Positions 52,852-61,014 of a stretch of DNA of 64,000 nt are shown here, in pieces. The notes below the pieces were generated by a model. The model was not told where the DNA came from and searched no databases. It was given only the letters and a program-made list of their open reading frames with translations. Position 1 is the first letter of the stretch. Each line of letters begins with the position of its first letter. The DNA lies in NCBI RefSeq assembly GCF_029360805.1, contig NZ_JARKNC010000002.1:227978-291977 (forward strand). Direction: 5' to 3'. This DNA comes from Daejeonella sp. JGW-45. Its GTDB lineage: Bacteria > Bacteroidota > Bacteroidia > Sphingobacteriales > Sphingobacteriaceae. A program made the translations under genes and the position numbers.

Positions 52852-53625
52852 ATGATTTTAGAAGAAATAACCGGTAAGTTGAAGGAGAAGGTAGATTTTT
52901 CTTCAATTCAATCACAGCATCCAAATGTCGACCTTGCCGAACGGGTTTTATCTGTTCTGGGAGGAGTATTCCTCACATACCAAGGTCTTAAGCAGATAAG
53001 GAAGCATCCCTTTCTGGCCTTACAGGAAGCAGCGGCCGGCGGGCTGATGTTATACCGTGCGGCTACCGGATTTTGCCCGGTATATGCCGTTCTGGATAAA
53101 GATGGTACAGACCCTGGGGCAATTAACATTACGGAAAGTTTTATTGTAGACCGGCCGCGGACAGAGGTCTATGCTTTCTGGCGAAAACTGGAGAACCTTC
53201 CACGATTTATGAAACACCTGGCTTCGGTCGACGAGCACGACCGCACCCGCTCGCACTGGCGTGCCAACCTCCCGGGCGAGATACTAAAGCTGAACTGGAA
53301 CGCCGAGATCACCCGCGAGGATGAAAATAACTATATCGGCTGGCAATCTGTTGAAGGATCGATGGTAGAGAACGCCGGGAAAGTCACGTTCCATGATGCG
53401 CTTAATGGCTCAGGTACGGAACTAACTGTAGACATCAGCTATTTCCCCCCTGCAGGGAGCCTGGGTCAGGGCATTGCCCGCCTGTTAAACGGATTATTCG
53501 AGAAAATGGTGCGCAGCGATGTGACCAATTTCAAACATTACATCGAAGGCGAAGAGTACAAAACCTACGATCACAAGCCGGGTATACTCGAAAAGGTTGA
53601 AGATGTAGTGAATACGTTTAAATAG
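52852..53625 (+). CDS. DUF2892-like membrane segment fused to SRPBCC domain
   Basis: The 257-residue protein has an N-terminal segment (about 25-75, AERVLSVLGGVFLTYQGL and GFCPVYAVL) of the YgaP-like DUF2892 kind, with one or two membrane helices. An SRPBCC/polyketide-cyclase-like lipid-binding fold follows (about 95-235; IVDRPRTEVYAFWRKLENLPRFMKHL, then ITREDENNYIGWQSVEGS). Such proteins are common and largely uncharacterised; many are stress-related. It is a single gene that converges on the YhhN gene. Confidence 0.8.
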   Translation: MILEEITGKLKEKVDFSSIQSQHPNVDLAERVLSVLGGVFLTYQGLKQIRKHPFLALQEAAAGGLMLYRAATGFCPVYAVLDKDGTDPGAINITESFIVDRPRTEVYAFWRKLENLPRFMKHLASVDEHDRTRSHWRANLPGEILKLNWNAEITREDENNYIGWQSVEGSMVENAGKVTFHDALNGSGTELTVDISYFPPAGSLGQGIARLLNGLFEKMVRSDVTNFKHYIEGEEYKTYDHKPGILEKVEDVVNTFK

Positions 53626-53649
53626 ACCAGCTAACCTTAGATTCCAGCC

Positions 53650-54351
53650 TCATTTCGCGTTTTGCCGGGGTGTAACCACAACCCGCTCCGCAACCCCCAT
53701 GATGATCAGGTACTGTGCCAGCATATAGGTGCCCACAACCGCTACTCCGGACAGGGGAAATGGTTCGACAAACTTGTTATAAGCCAGCAATGAATCTGAT
53801 GCTATAAAAAATATCGCCCCCAAAAAGATCAGCCTGAAGCTTAGCAGGTTTACGCGCCTGTACCTGTAGCCCGCAAGGATTGCCATGATGGAAATGACAA
53901 ACATATACGCCATCACGGGGATCCGCAGCTCGTTGAGATAATCACGAATCCAGGAATAATAACTCATTGAAAATACACCCATCAGGAATAGCATAAGGTG
54001 GCCGTAAGTTTTGGGTGCCTCCGGGTTATTCTTAAAATCGCGGACAAAAGCAAGCGAGTACAGTATGTGAGCGGTTAAAAATGAGAGCAGGCCTATAATA
54101 AAGAAATGGCTGGCTTTACCGGCAAAAAGCAGGAAACAATCTCCAAGAAAACAGAAAACCAAGGCAGCAAACACCAGGCGGTTGAAACCCGCATTCATGT
54201 TCGCTTTCATTACCAGGTAAGTGGCCAGGGATATACAGATCAGCGGTTTTGCGAACAGCTTCAAGCCGGGTACAAAATCGAACTCCGCAAAAATATTGGC
54301 ACTGGCAATGATCAGGAAGATGAGCGTAAAGGCAAGGTGGCGTTTTAGCAT
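53650..54351 (-). CDS. YhhN-family membrane protein (lysoplasmalogenase-like)
   Basis: The 233-residue protein is almost all membrane helix (about eight spans). It carries the family pattern with GAIFFIASDSLLAYNKF near residue 180 and a matching CFLGDCFLLF near residue 70, each with an Asp in the helix. Family members hydrolyse the vinyl-ether bond of lysoplasmalogens (TMEM86B type) or are of unknown function. It lies 24 bp from the convergent SRPBCC gene. Confidence 0.82.
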   Translation of the reverse strand: MLKRHLAFTLIFLIIASANIFAEFDFVPGLKLFAKPLICISLATYLVMKANMNAGFNRLVFAALVFCFLGDCFLLFAGKASHFFIIGLLSFLTAHILYSLAFVRDFKNNPEAPKTYGHLMLFLMGVFSMSYYSWIRDYLNELRIPVMAYMFVISIMAILAGYRYRRVNLLSFRLIFLGAIFFIASDSLLAYNKFVEPFPLSGVAVVGTYMLAQYLIIMGVAERVVVTPRQNAK

Positions 54352-54527
54352 AGGTTTAATTTCTGCATGCGGTAGAACCGGTGAGTGAGATCAGTACCGG
54401 AACCGGGAGGCTATATAGTTATCTTCCATATTCCAAATTAAGGTTTATTCGCGAAACAAAAAACAGCCTGCCGTAGTTCTTATTTAATTTAGCTTTCTAT
54501 ATTAGCGCCCTCATTAAATATAGAGCT

Positions 54528-55277
54528 ATGAAAAGGATCCTGATAATGCTTGCCCTGACTGCAAGTTATACCTATGCAAACGCGCAGACCAAGCCCGCAA
54601 CTGCGGTTAAGAAGCCCGCGAGCACGCAAGCTAAACCAGCCGCTGCTGCACATCCGAAGCCTGTTACCGCACCTTCGATGAAAACGCAGGTAGATTCGGC
54701 CAGCTACGCATTCGGCTTAAGCATCGCGGGCGACATCAAGTCACGGGGTGTTACCGCCTTGAACTACTCGCTGTTAGCTAAGGCGATGAGCGATACCTTC
54801 GAGGGAAAAGCCACTATGATAAGCCCTGAGAAATCACAGGAACTCATTATGGCTTTCCTGGGATCTATAGAAAAAAAGAAATATGAAGGAACTATCAGCG
54901 ATGGAGCTAAGTTCTTGAGCGACAATTCTAAGAAGCCGGGGATAGTTACCCTTGCCAGCGGCCTGCAATATGAGGTCTTGACCGCTGGCACTGGCGAAAA
55001 GCCAAAGGCTACAGACGAGGTAACGGTGAATTACAAAGGCACCCTGCTGAACGGCAAACAGTTCGACAGCTCTTACGACCGTGGCGAGCCTGCCACCTTT
55101 GTACTGAATCAGGTTATTCCCGGCTGGACGGAAGGTTTACAGCAGATGCCTGTCGGCTCAAAGTACCGCTTCTTTATACCCTACGCCCTGGCTTACGGGG
55201 ACAGAGCTGCCGGCCCTGATATCACGCCTTACAGTACATTGATATTTGAAGTCGAGCTGATCAAGATCGGGAAGTAA
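54528..55277 (+). CDS. FKBP-type peptidyl-prolyl cis-trans isomerase (Mip-like)
   Basis: The 249-residue protein has a signal peptide (about 1-20, ending ANA-Q) and an Ala/Lys/Pro-rich linker (about 21-50). An FKBP N-terminal dimerisation domain follows (about 53-130, QVDSASYAFGLSIAGDI) and then the FKBP catalytic domain (about 140-249). The latter shows VTVNYKGTLLNGKQFDSSYDR and VIPGWTEGLQQMPVGSKYRFFIP, with the usual aromatic pocket residues. It folds proteins in the periplasm. It is a single gene with its own promoter region, divergent from YhhN. Confidence 0.95.
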   Translation: MKRILIMLALTASYTYANAQTKPATAVKKPASTQAKPAAAAHPKPVTAPSMKTQVDSASYAFGLSIAGDIKSRGVTALNYSLLAKAMSDTFEGKATMISPEKSQELIMAFLGSIEKKKYEGTISDGAKFLSDNSKKPGIVTLASGLQYEVLTAGTGEKPKATDEVTVNYKGTLLNGKQFDSSYDRGEPATFVLNQVIPGWTEGLQQMPVGSKYRFFIPYALAYGDRAAGPDITPYSTLIFEVELIKIGK

Positions 55278-55300
55278 TCTGTTCCCGCCGGATCCGGTAA

Positions 55301-56425
55301 TTACAGGTACTTCCCGAACCATTCTACCATTTCGATCTTCATATCATCGGTATACACGTGGCCGGTGTTGGGATAAATAATACTCCGGAATTTATCCTGC
55401 TCCTTGTAAAGCGAATAAACCTGGCCCAGCTTTTTCTCCAGGGTCCTCATCCCGCTAAGGGGTGAGCCTGCATCACTGTCGCCGGTAAGGGCCAGAAAGG
55501 GCCGCGGTGCCAGAAGTCCCATTACGGCTTCAGTATCGAAATGCTTAAGCATGCCCGGCACAAAATAATAGATCCCATGGGCCTTTAATTCGCGCTGGGC
55601 TATGAGCTCTTCGTACCGCGTAAAACAGGCCACCCCTACAACGGCCTTAACGCGTTTATCGATTGCCGCCAGCCACCATGCACGGGTACTTCCCATACTC
55701 ATACCTTGCGCTCCTATCCGTTCAGAGTCGATCTCCTGGCGCGTATTCAGGTAATCCAGGGCGATCTGCTCGTCCCGAAGCTGCATGCCCCATAAAGAAC
55801 GCCCAAACCAAAGATTCATCTTGAAAAGAGAGTTCTCCTGGTCTGCTCCCCGGGCCTGGGTCTCGCGCTCACCCGCCGGACCTGTACCGCGTCGTTCGCC
55901 ATTAAAATAGCTGTCAATAGCCATAACTGCATATCCCTTGGAAATGAGCAGCGCAAGCACATCCTGAGCAGTGGTTGAACTGGAACCGAAAATATTGTCT
56001 TTGCTGCTGCCATGCCCATGCATACTCAGGATGACCGGTACTTTCCCCCTGACATTCGTAGGTATGGCCAGGTAAGCGGGTATCCGGCTGTCGACACCAT
56101 TATCGATGAGTAATTTTTCGATCGTGTAACCGTTCATCTGCTTTTTAAAGACCGTTTCTACTTTCAGGTTCCGCGGCCGTGCCGGAATATCGCCCAGCAA
56201 CTTCACCAGGGTGCTTTCAACGTTCTTGCGCTCGCTGGTCCAGGCCGCTAAGCTGGATGGAAAGTTAAAATCAGGGAATTTCCATTTCTGATAGGGTTCG
56301 GGAACCCCCTCCCAGGGAGTTTGTTCTTTCCACAGCGTTTCCTGTGCGGATGATGGTTCAGAATAAAAACAAGAGCCGCTTATTAAAAGGGTTGCGGTTA
56401 GGGCTGCAAGATAATTGCGCTTCAT
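55301..56425 (-). CDS. secreted alpha/beta-hydrolase (esterase/dienelactone-hydrolase-like)
   Basis: The 374-residue protein starts with a signal that could also be a lipoprotein signal (LLISGSC, Cys at about 20). The alpha/beta-hydrolase core has HGHGSSKDN as the oxyanion region, nucleophile Ser243 in GMSMGS, Asp316 in LTGDSDAG and His356 in NTGHVY. The layout is that of prolyl-oligopeptidase-like acetyl-esterases (for example acetyl-xylan or 4-O-methyl-glucuronoyl esterases). The substrate is not shown. Its start codon faces repeat cluster 3. Confidence 0.85.
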   Translation of the reverse strand: MKRNYLAALTATLLISGSCFYSEPSSAQETLWKEQTPWEGVPEPYQKWKFPDFNFPSSLAAWTSERKNVESTLVKLLGDIPARPRNLKVETVFKKQMNGYTIEKLLIDNGVDSRIPAYLAIPTNVRGKVPVILSMHGHGSSKDNIFGSSSTTAQDVLALLISKGYAVMAIDSYFNGERRGTGPAGERETQARGADQENSLFKMNLWFGRSLWGMQLRDEQIALDYLNTRQEIDSERIGAQGMSMGSTRAWWLAAIDKRVKAVVGVACFTRYEELIAQRELKAHGIYYFVPGMLKHFDTEAVMGLLAPRPFLALTGDSDAGSPLSGMRTLEKKLGQVYSLYKEQDKFRSIIYPNTGHVYTDDMKIEMVEWFGKYL

Positions 56426-56534
56426 GGATCGTGATTTAAATTAATAGGGTTTTTATGTTCGCCCGGGATGCCATTAAGTTAAGGATTTTCTATGTCCTTC
56501 TGCTTGTTGAATGCAACATCTTAAGACAAAATTC

Positions 56535-57040
56535 GCCGACTCCGAAGGAGTCGCATGTGTATAGATGAATTTCGTGCGTTTGTCCGACCCCGAAGGCGGT
56601 CGCATGTTTATAGAAATTATTCAACGCGTTTCCCGACCCCGAAGGAGGTCGCATGTTTATAGGTGGATGTCATGATCTTGTTTCGACCCCGAAGGTGCCC
56701 GCCCGGATGAACACCGCTCGGACGGGGTCGCATGTTTATAGAAATTATTCCATGCGTTCCCGACTCCGAAGGAGTCGCATGTGTATAGATAAATTCAGCG
56801 CGTTTGTCCGACCCCGAAGGCGGTCGCATGTTTATAGGTGGATGTCATGATCTTGTTTCGACCCCGAAGGTGCCCGCCCGGATGAACACCGCTCGGACGG
56901 GGTCGCATGTTTATAGAAATTATTCCATGCGTTCCCGACTCCGAAGGAGTCGCATGTGTATAGATAAATTCAGCGCGTTTGTCCGACCCCGAAGGCGCCC
57001 GCCCGGATGAACACCGTTCGGACGGGGTCGCATGTTTATA
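56535..57040. repeat. hairpin-repeat cluster 3, with a 175-bp perfect tandem duplication
   Basis: The 670-bp gap between the esterase and the queuosine transporter has no gene. Nine hairpin units, each followed by GCATGTTTATAG or GCATGTGTATAG, repeat with spacings of about 47-49 bp, or 78-79 bp where the hairpin is the 45-bp composite (56685-56729, 56860-56904, 56985-57029). The blocks 56647-56821 and 56822-56996 read as identical. Simple hairpins alternate between GACCCCGAAGG...GGTC and GACTCCGAAGGAGTC, a paired base change that keeps the stem. Confidence 0.9.
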
Positions 57041-57095
57041 GAAAATTATTCAACCTACGTCAACCAGAAATTCCCTAACAAATTGACAGTGGACC

Positions 57096-57863
57096 TTACC
57101 TGCCCGCTTCAGCAACGAGCTTTGCCGACAAGCCCTTACCCAGGTAGCCGTCTATAATTTTATGAACTCCATATAATAAGGGAGTCATCACAATGGCAAC
57201 AACAAACTTATAAGTATAGTTGACCAGGCCAATTGCTGCCACCATCTGCCAGCTCCAATTATACTGGGGATTAATGTAAAACGCGATAAAGATGACTACA
57301 AAGCTGTCAATAAACTGTGACACCAGGGTGGAACCTGTAGCGCGCAGCCATAACAGACGCTCGCCTGTGCTTTTTTTGATCCGGTGAAAGATGATCACAT
57401 CGGCCATTTGACCGATCAGAAATGCCACGATGGAACCAGCAATGATCCACATGCCCTGGCCAAAAATGCCGTTAAAGGCTGCGTTCATATTTAGCGACTG
57501 TCCATCCACGGTTTGGGTGATCCAGAAATCGGACGGTACCAGCCCCATAGCGAAGCCAACCACTAAAAAGGCATAGGAAATTAATATCGCCGCCAGTATA
57601 GAAAGGAAACGAACCTGCTTTATACCGAAATATTCGTTAATGATATCGGTCATAATGAAGATAATAGGCCAGGTTACCACGCCGGCCGACATATTGAATG
57701 AGAGGTCCCTTACACCAAACATATTGATGTCAAATTTGGGGATCCCCAGCGAGCCTTCTACCGTAAAGATCTTAACACCAATAAATTCAGCCAAAATAGC
57801 ATTTGCTACAAAAAAAGATCCCAGGACTAGCAGTAAGCGGCTTTCTTTGGTTTTGAAGGTCAT
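57096..57863 (-). CDS. yhhQ: queuosine-precursor transporter, YhhQ/VUT family
   Basis: The 255-residue protein is an integral membrane protein of about six spans. Family marks are NAILAEFIGVKIF, then VVTWPIIFIMTDIINEYFG, GSIVAFLIGQMADVIIFHRIKKSTG, and RATGSTLVSQFIDSFVVIFIAF. Members import preQ0 or preQ1 (or queuine) for tRNA queuosine synthesis. It sits alone, facing repeat cluster 3 at its 3' end and the divergent aminotransferase at its 5' end. Confidence 0.9.
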   Translation of the reverse strand: MTFKTKESRLLLVLGSFFVANAILAEFIGVKIFTVEGSLGIPKFDINMFGVRDLSFNMSAGVVTWPIIFIMTDIINEYFGIKQVRFLSILAAILISYAFLVVGFAMGLVPSDFWITQTVDGQSLNMNAAFNGIFGQGMWIIAGSIVAFLIGQMADVIIFHRIKKSTGERLLWLRATGSTLVSQFIDSFVVIFIAFYINPQYNWSWQMVAAIGLVNYTYKFVVAIVMTPLLYGVHKIIDGYLGKGLSAKLVAEAGR

Positions 57864-58017
57864 TTCGTTGGCTTAGAGAGGATGAAATTAGCAAATAAAA
57901 TGAATCCTGCAACCGGGTCATCCCTGCTAATCCTTTGCTTTATTCCCTTATACTGACAGCGCGCCTTCACTGTCATTGTGAGTGAAACGACGCAAAAATA
58001 CCTATTTTAGTGGCATT

Positions 58018-59160
58018 ATGTTGTTAAAATCAAAGTTACCCAAGGTTGGGACAACCATTTTCACCGTCATGTCCCAACTGGCAGTTCAATATAGCGCTAT
58101 AAATCTCTCGCAAGGTTTTCCTGACTACGATTCCCCGCCCGAGCTAATCGGCCTGGTGGATAAGTATATGAAGGAAGGATATAATCAATATGCCCCAATG
58201 GCCGGGTTAATGAAGCTTCGAGAGCGGATTGCAGAAAAGCAGCTGCTGCTGCACCAGTCAGACTATAACCCCGATACCGAGATCACTATTACAGCCGGGG
58301 GCACCCAGGCGATCTTTACAGCCCTGGCCTGTGTGATCAGGCCCGGTGATGAAGTGATCATTTTCGAGCCTGCCTATGATTCATACGCTCCCACTGTTAC
58401 ACTTCTTGGCGGAGTTGTTAAGCCGGTCGAACTAAGTCCGCCGCATTACGCAATAAACTGGAATGAAGTAAAGGATCTTCTGAGCCCCAGGACCAGGATG
58501 ATCATGATCAATTCGCCTAACAACCCTACGGGGATCACACTGAGCGACGAAGATATGCAGGAGCTGCTCTCTCTTATAAAGAATACTGAGATCCTGATCC
58601 TCAGCGATGAGGTTTACGAGCATCTCATATACGACGGAAAGCAGCATTTAAGCGTTTCCCGCTATCCCGGGTTAAAAGAAAGGAGTTTTATTACGGTATC
58701 TTTTGGCAAACTGTTCCATACAACCGGCTGGAAGGTGGGATACTGCCTGGCTCCTGAATGGCTTATGACCGAATTCCGTAAGGTGCACCAGTTCCTGGTT
58801 TTCAGCGTTAATACCCCCGTCCAATATGCAATTGCAGATTTCCTGGGAAATGCAGAAAACTATTCCGGGTTGAATAATTTCTTTCAGGTTAAGAAAGATT
58901 TTTTCTCTAACTTGCTGAAAGATACCAGATTTGACCTTCTGCCCTGCTTTGGCTCATACTTTCAATCGGTTCAGTACACCCGCATCAGCGACGAGAAGGA
59001 CACAGATCTGGCTAAACGGCTTATAACAGAATTCGGCGTTGCCAGTATACCTGTATCGGCATTTTACGGCAATGGCACCGATCACCGTGTTCTGAGGTTT
59101 TGTTTTGCGAAAAAGCAAGAAACCCTCGAAAAAGCCGTTGATAGATTATCCGGGGTATAA
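58018..59160 (+). CDS. ybdL: methionine (2-oxo acid) aminotransferase, YbdL-like
   Basis: I chose the ATG at 58018 (MLLKSKLPKVGTTIFTVMSQLA); an upstream GTG at 57982 adds 12 weak residues. The 380-residue protein is a class I fold-type I aminotransferase. It has INLSQGFPDYDSPPELI at the start, NSPNNPTG for PLP binding, SDEVYEHLIYDG, and the PLP-lysine Lys231 in SFGKLFHTTGWK. It transfers the amino group between methionine or glutamine and 2-oxo acids. The next gene, 39 bp downstream, is the matching omega-amidase, and the pair serves methionine salvage and glutamine transamination. Confidence 0.92.
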   Translation: MLLKSKLPKVGTTIFTVMSQLAVQYSAINLSQGFPDYDSPPELIGLVDKYMKEGYNQYAPMAGLMKLRERIAEKQLLLHQSDYNPDTEITITAGGTQAIFTALACVIRPGDEVIIFEPAYDSYAPTVTLLGGVVKPVELSPPHYAINWNEVKDLLSPRTRMIMINSPNNPTGITLSDEDMQELLSLIKNTEILILSDEVYEHLIYDGKQHLSVSRYPGLKERSFITVSFGKLFHTTGWKVGYCLAPEWLMTEFRKVHQFLVFSVNTPVQYAIADFLGNAENYSGLNNFFQVKKDFFSNLLKDTRFDLLPCFGSYFQSVQYTRISDEKDTDLAKRLITEFGVASIPVSAFYGNGTDHRVLRFCFAKKQETLEKAVDRLSGV

Positions 59161-59199
59161 TAGAAACCTTTGCCTTATTTAACCGTATGAGTATCAAAA

Positions 59200-59982
59200 A
59201 TGAATACACTTAAAGTAACTACCTTCCAGGCCTACCTGTTCTGGGAGAATATTGAGAAGAACCTTCAAAACCTGGGATTGCGGCTATCGTCGATACGTGA
59301 AAAGACGGACCTTATCGTTTTGCCTGAAATGTTCAACACAGGATTTTCTATGAACCCGGAAAAACTTGCAGAAGATATGGGCGGCAGGTCTATGAAATGG
59401 ATGCTGGAACAGGCCAAAAAATTCAACAGCGTAGTTACCGGCAGCCTCATCATTAAAGAAGATGGTAAATATTATAACCGGCTTATATGGATGCGTCCTG
59501 ACGGCTCTCATGAATGGTATGATAAGCGGCATTTATTTGGTCTGGGCGATGAAGACCAGCATTATACAGGCGGGAATAAAAAGCTTTTCGTTGAGCTGAA
59601 TGGATGGAAGATCTGTCCGGTAATCTGCTACGATCTTCGTTTCCCCGTTTGGCTGAGAAATAAAAACGAAGAATATGATATCCTTCTGGTGGTGGCCAAC
59701 TGGCCGGAGAAGCGTTCCTTACACTGGCGCACCCTGATCCCCGCGAGGGCTGTCGAAAATCAGGCTTTTGTCATTGCAGTTAACCGCGTTGGCCATGATG
59801 GTAATGAAGTTTACCATTCGGGGGATTCGATGTGCATAGATCCTAACGGGAAAGTGGTGTATTATAAACCAAACGACGAGGATTTATATACGTTCAGTAT
59901 TAATAAAGAAGAGGTGGAGAATGCCCGCACTCATCATCCTTTCCTTAAAGATGCAGATGGCTTTAAGATCTGCAGCGAATAA
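59200..59982 (+). CDS. yafV: omega-amidase of the nitrilase superfamily, YafV-like
   Basis: The 260-residue protein has the nitrilase triad: Glu43 in LPEMFNTGFS, Lys109 in YDKRHLFGLG and Cys143 in VICYDLRFPVW. The GFSMNPE and SGDSMCIDPNGK segments are typical of the YafV group, which hydrolyses 2-oxoglutaramate and 2-oxosuccinamate. It follows a YbdL-like aminotransferase by 39 bp, the classical transaminase/omega-amidase pair, and should pull glutamine-dependent transamination forward. Confidence 0.93.
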   Translation: MNTLKVTTFQAYLFWENIEKNLQNLGLRLSSIREKTDLIVLPEMFNTGFSMNPEKLAEDMGGRSMKWMLEQAKKFNSVVTGSLIIKEDGKYYNRLIWMRPDGSHEWYDKRHLFGLGDEDQHYTGGNKKLFVELNGWKICPVICYDLRFPVWLRNKNEEYDILLVVANWPEKRSLHWRTLIPARAVENQAFVIAVNRVGHDGNEVYHSGDSMCIDPNGKVVYYKPNDEDLYTFSINKEEVENARTHHPFLKDADGFKICSE

Positions 59983-60010
59983 ATACTATCTGCGGGTTCG
60001 GTTTGTATTT

Positions 60011-60892
60011 CTATTTCTCGTTCATCAACTCCGTCCTGCATTTGTCCAGCATTCCTTTTTCCTCATCAGATAGTTCCGGAACTGAGAGCTTTAATTCCTT
60101 GAGGGTGTTGATAATAACTTTTGAGACCGCTATCCGGGTAAACCACTTTTTATCAGCCGGGATGACGTACCAGGGCGCCTGTTCAACGGAAGTTTCCTTT
60201 ATTGCCTGCTCGTATACATCCATATAGTCGTTCCACTTTTTTCGCTCCTCGATATCTCCTGATGAAAATTTCCAATACTTAGCGCTATCATCGATGCGCT
60301 CAAGAAAGCGTTCCTTCTGCTCTTCCTTTGACACATTCAGGAAGAACTTTATGATCACCGTTCCATTGTCATGGATGTGCTTCTCGAAGCTTCGTATGCT
60401 TTCATACCGCGCATCCCAGAATTTACTATCGATGTTTTCTACCGAATCAACCGAAGCGATATTCTCATTCAGGATATATTCCGGGTGCACTTTGCAGACA
60501 ATAACATTCTCGTAATGCGACCGATTATGAATACCTATCCTGCCCCTCTCTGGTAAGGCTTTGGCATGTCTCCATAAAAAATCATGATCGAGTTCTTCGG
60601 CGCTGGGCTGCTTAAAGCTGAACACCTGGCAGCCCTGTGGGTTCAGACCGCTCATAGTATGTTTGATCGCGCTGTCCTTGCCCGCAGCATCCATGGCCTG
60701 AAAAATGATAAGCACTGAATATTTGTTGGCGGCATACAGTTTTTCCTGCAGCTCGCTCATCTCCCCCCTGAGCTCATTCAGAATAGCCTCTGCATCGTCC
60801 TTCTTGTACTTTCCGGTAAACCCGGGATCGAAATCTGCTATCCTGAACTCTTTCGGATTAACAACTTTAAATAGTTCTATCTCGTCTTTCAT
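60011..60892 (-). CDS. ppk2: polyphosphate kinase 2 family protein
   Basis: The 293-residue protein is a single-domain PPK2. The Walker A motif is AMDAAGKDS (66-74); HNRSHYENVIVCKVHPE is the lid region; the Walker B-type strand is in IIKFFLNVSKEEQKERF. The end with RAW-like PWYVIPADKKWFTRIA fits the family. PPK2 enzymes phosphorylate AMP, ADP or GDP at the cost of polyphosphate; the subclass is not decided from sequence. It converges on the YafV gene with 28 bp between stop codons and is divergent from PBP1A. Confidence 0.92.
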   Translation of the reverse strand: MKDEIELFKVVNPKEFRIADFDPGFTGKYKKDDAEAILNELRGEMSELQEKLYAANKYSVLIIFQAMDAAGKDSAIKHTMSGLNPQGCQVFSFKQPSAEELDHDFLWRHAKALPERGRIGIHNRSHYENVIVCKVHPEYILNENIASVDSVENIDSKFWDARYESIRSFEKHIHDNGTVIIKFFLNVSKEEQKERFLERIDDSAKYWKFSSGDIEERKKWNDYMDVYEQAIKETSVEQAPWYVIPADKKWFTRIAVSKVIINTLKELKLSVPELSDEEKGMLDKCRTELMNEK

Positions 60893-60972
60893 AATGAAAA
60901 CATTAGAGTGAAAGGCAATTTAAAAATTTTTCAGGCGGGATTACGTTAAATCCATGAAATTCTAAAAATCCA

Positions 60973-60980
60973 TAATTTTG
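60973..60980 (+). promoter_or_regulatory. candidate -7 element of the PBP1A gene
   Basis: TAATTTTG matches the Bacteroidota -7 consensus TAnnTTTG and lies 34 bp before the PBP1A start codon. I see no convincing -33 TTG at the right distance, so support is partial. Confidence 0.4.
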
Positions 60981-61014
60981 CAGATATTACTTACGTTTTC
61001 CTCATCTTTACCGC

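Noticed and set aside
56550-57030. CRISPR-like array with 48-bp and 79-bp periods
   Set aside because: Spacers are duplicated, unit length changes with a 30-bp insertion, and no cas genes are present.
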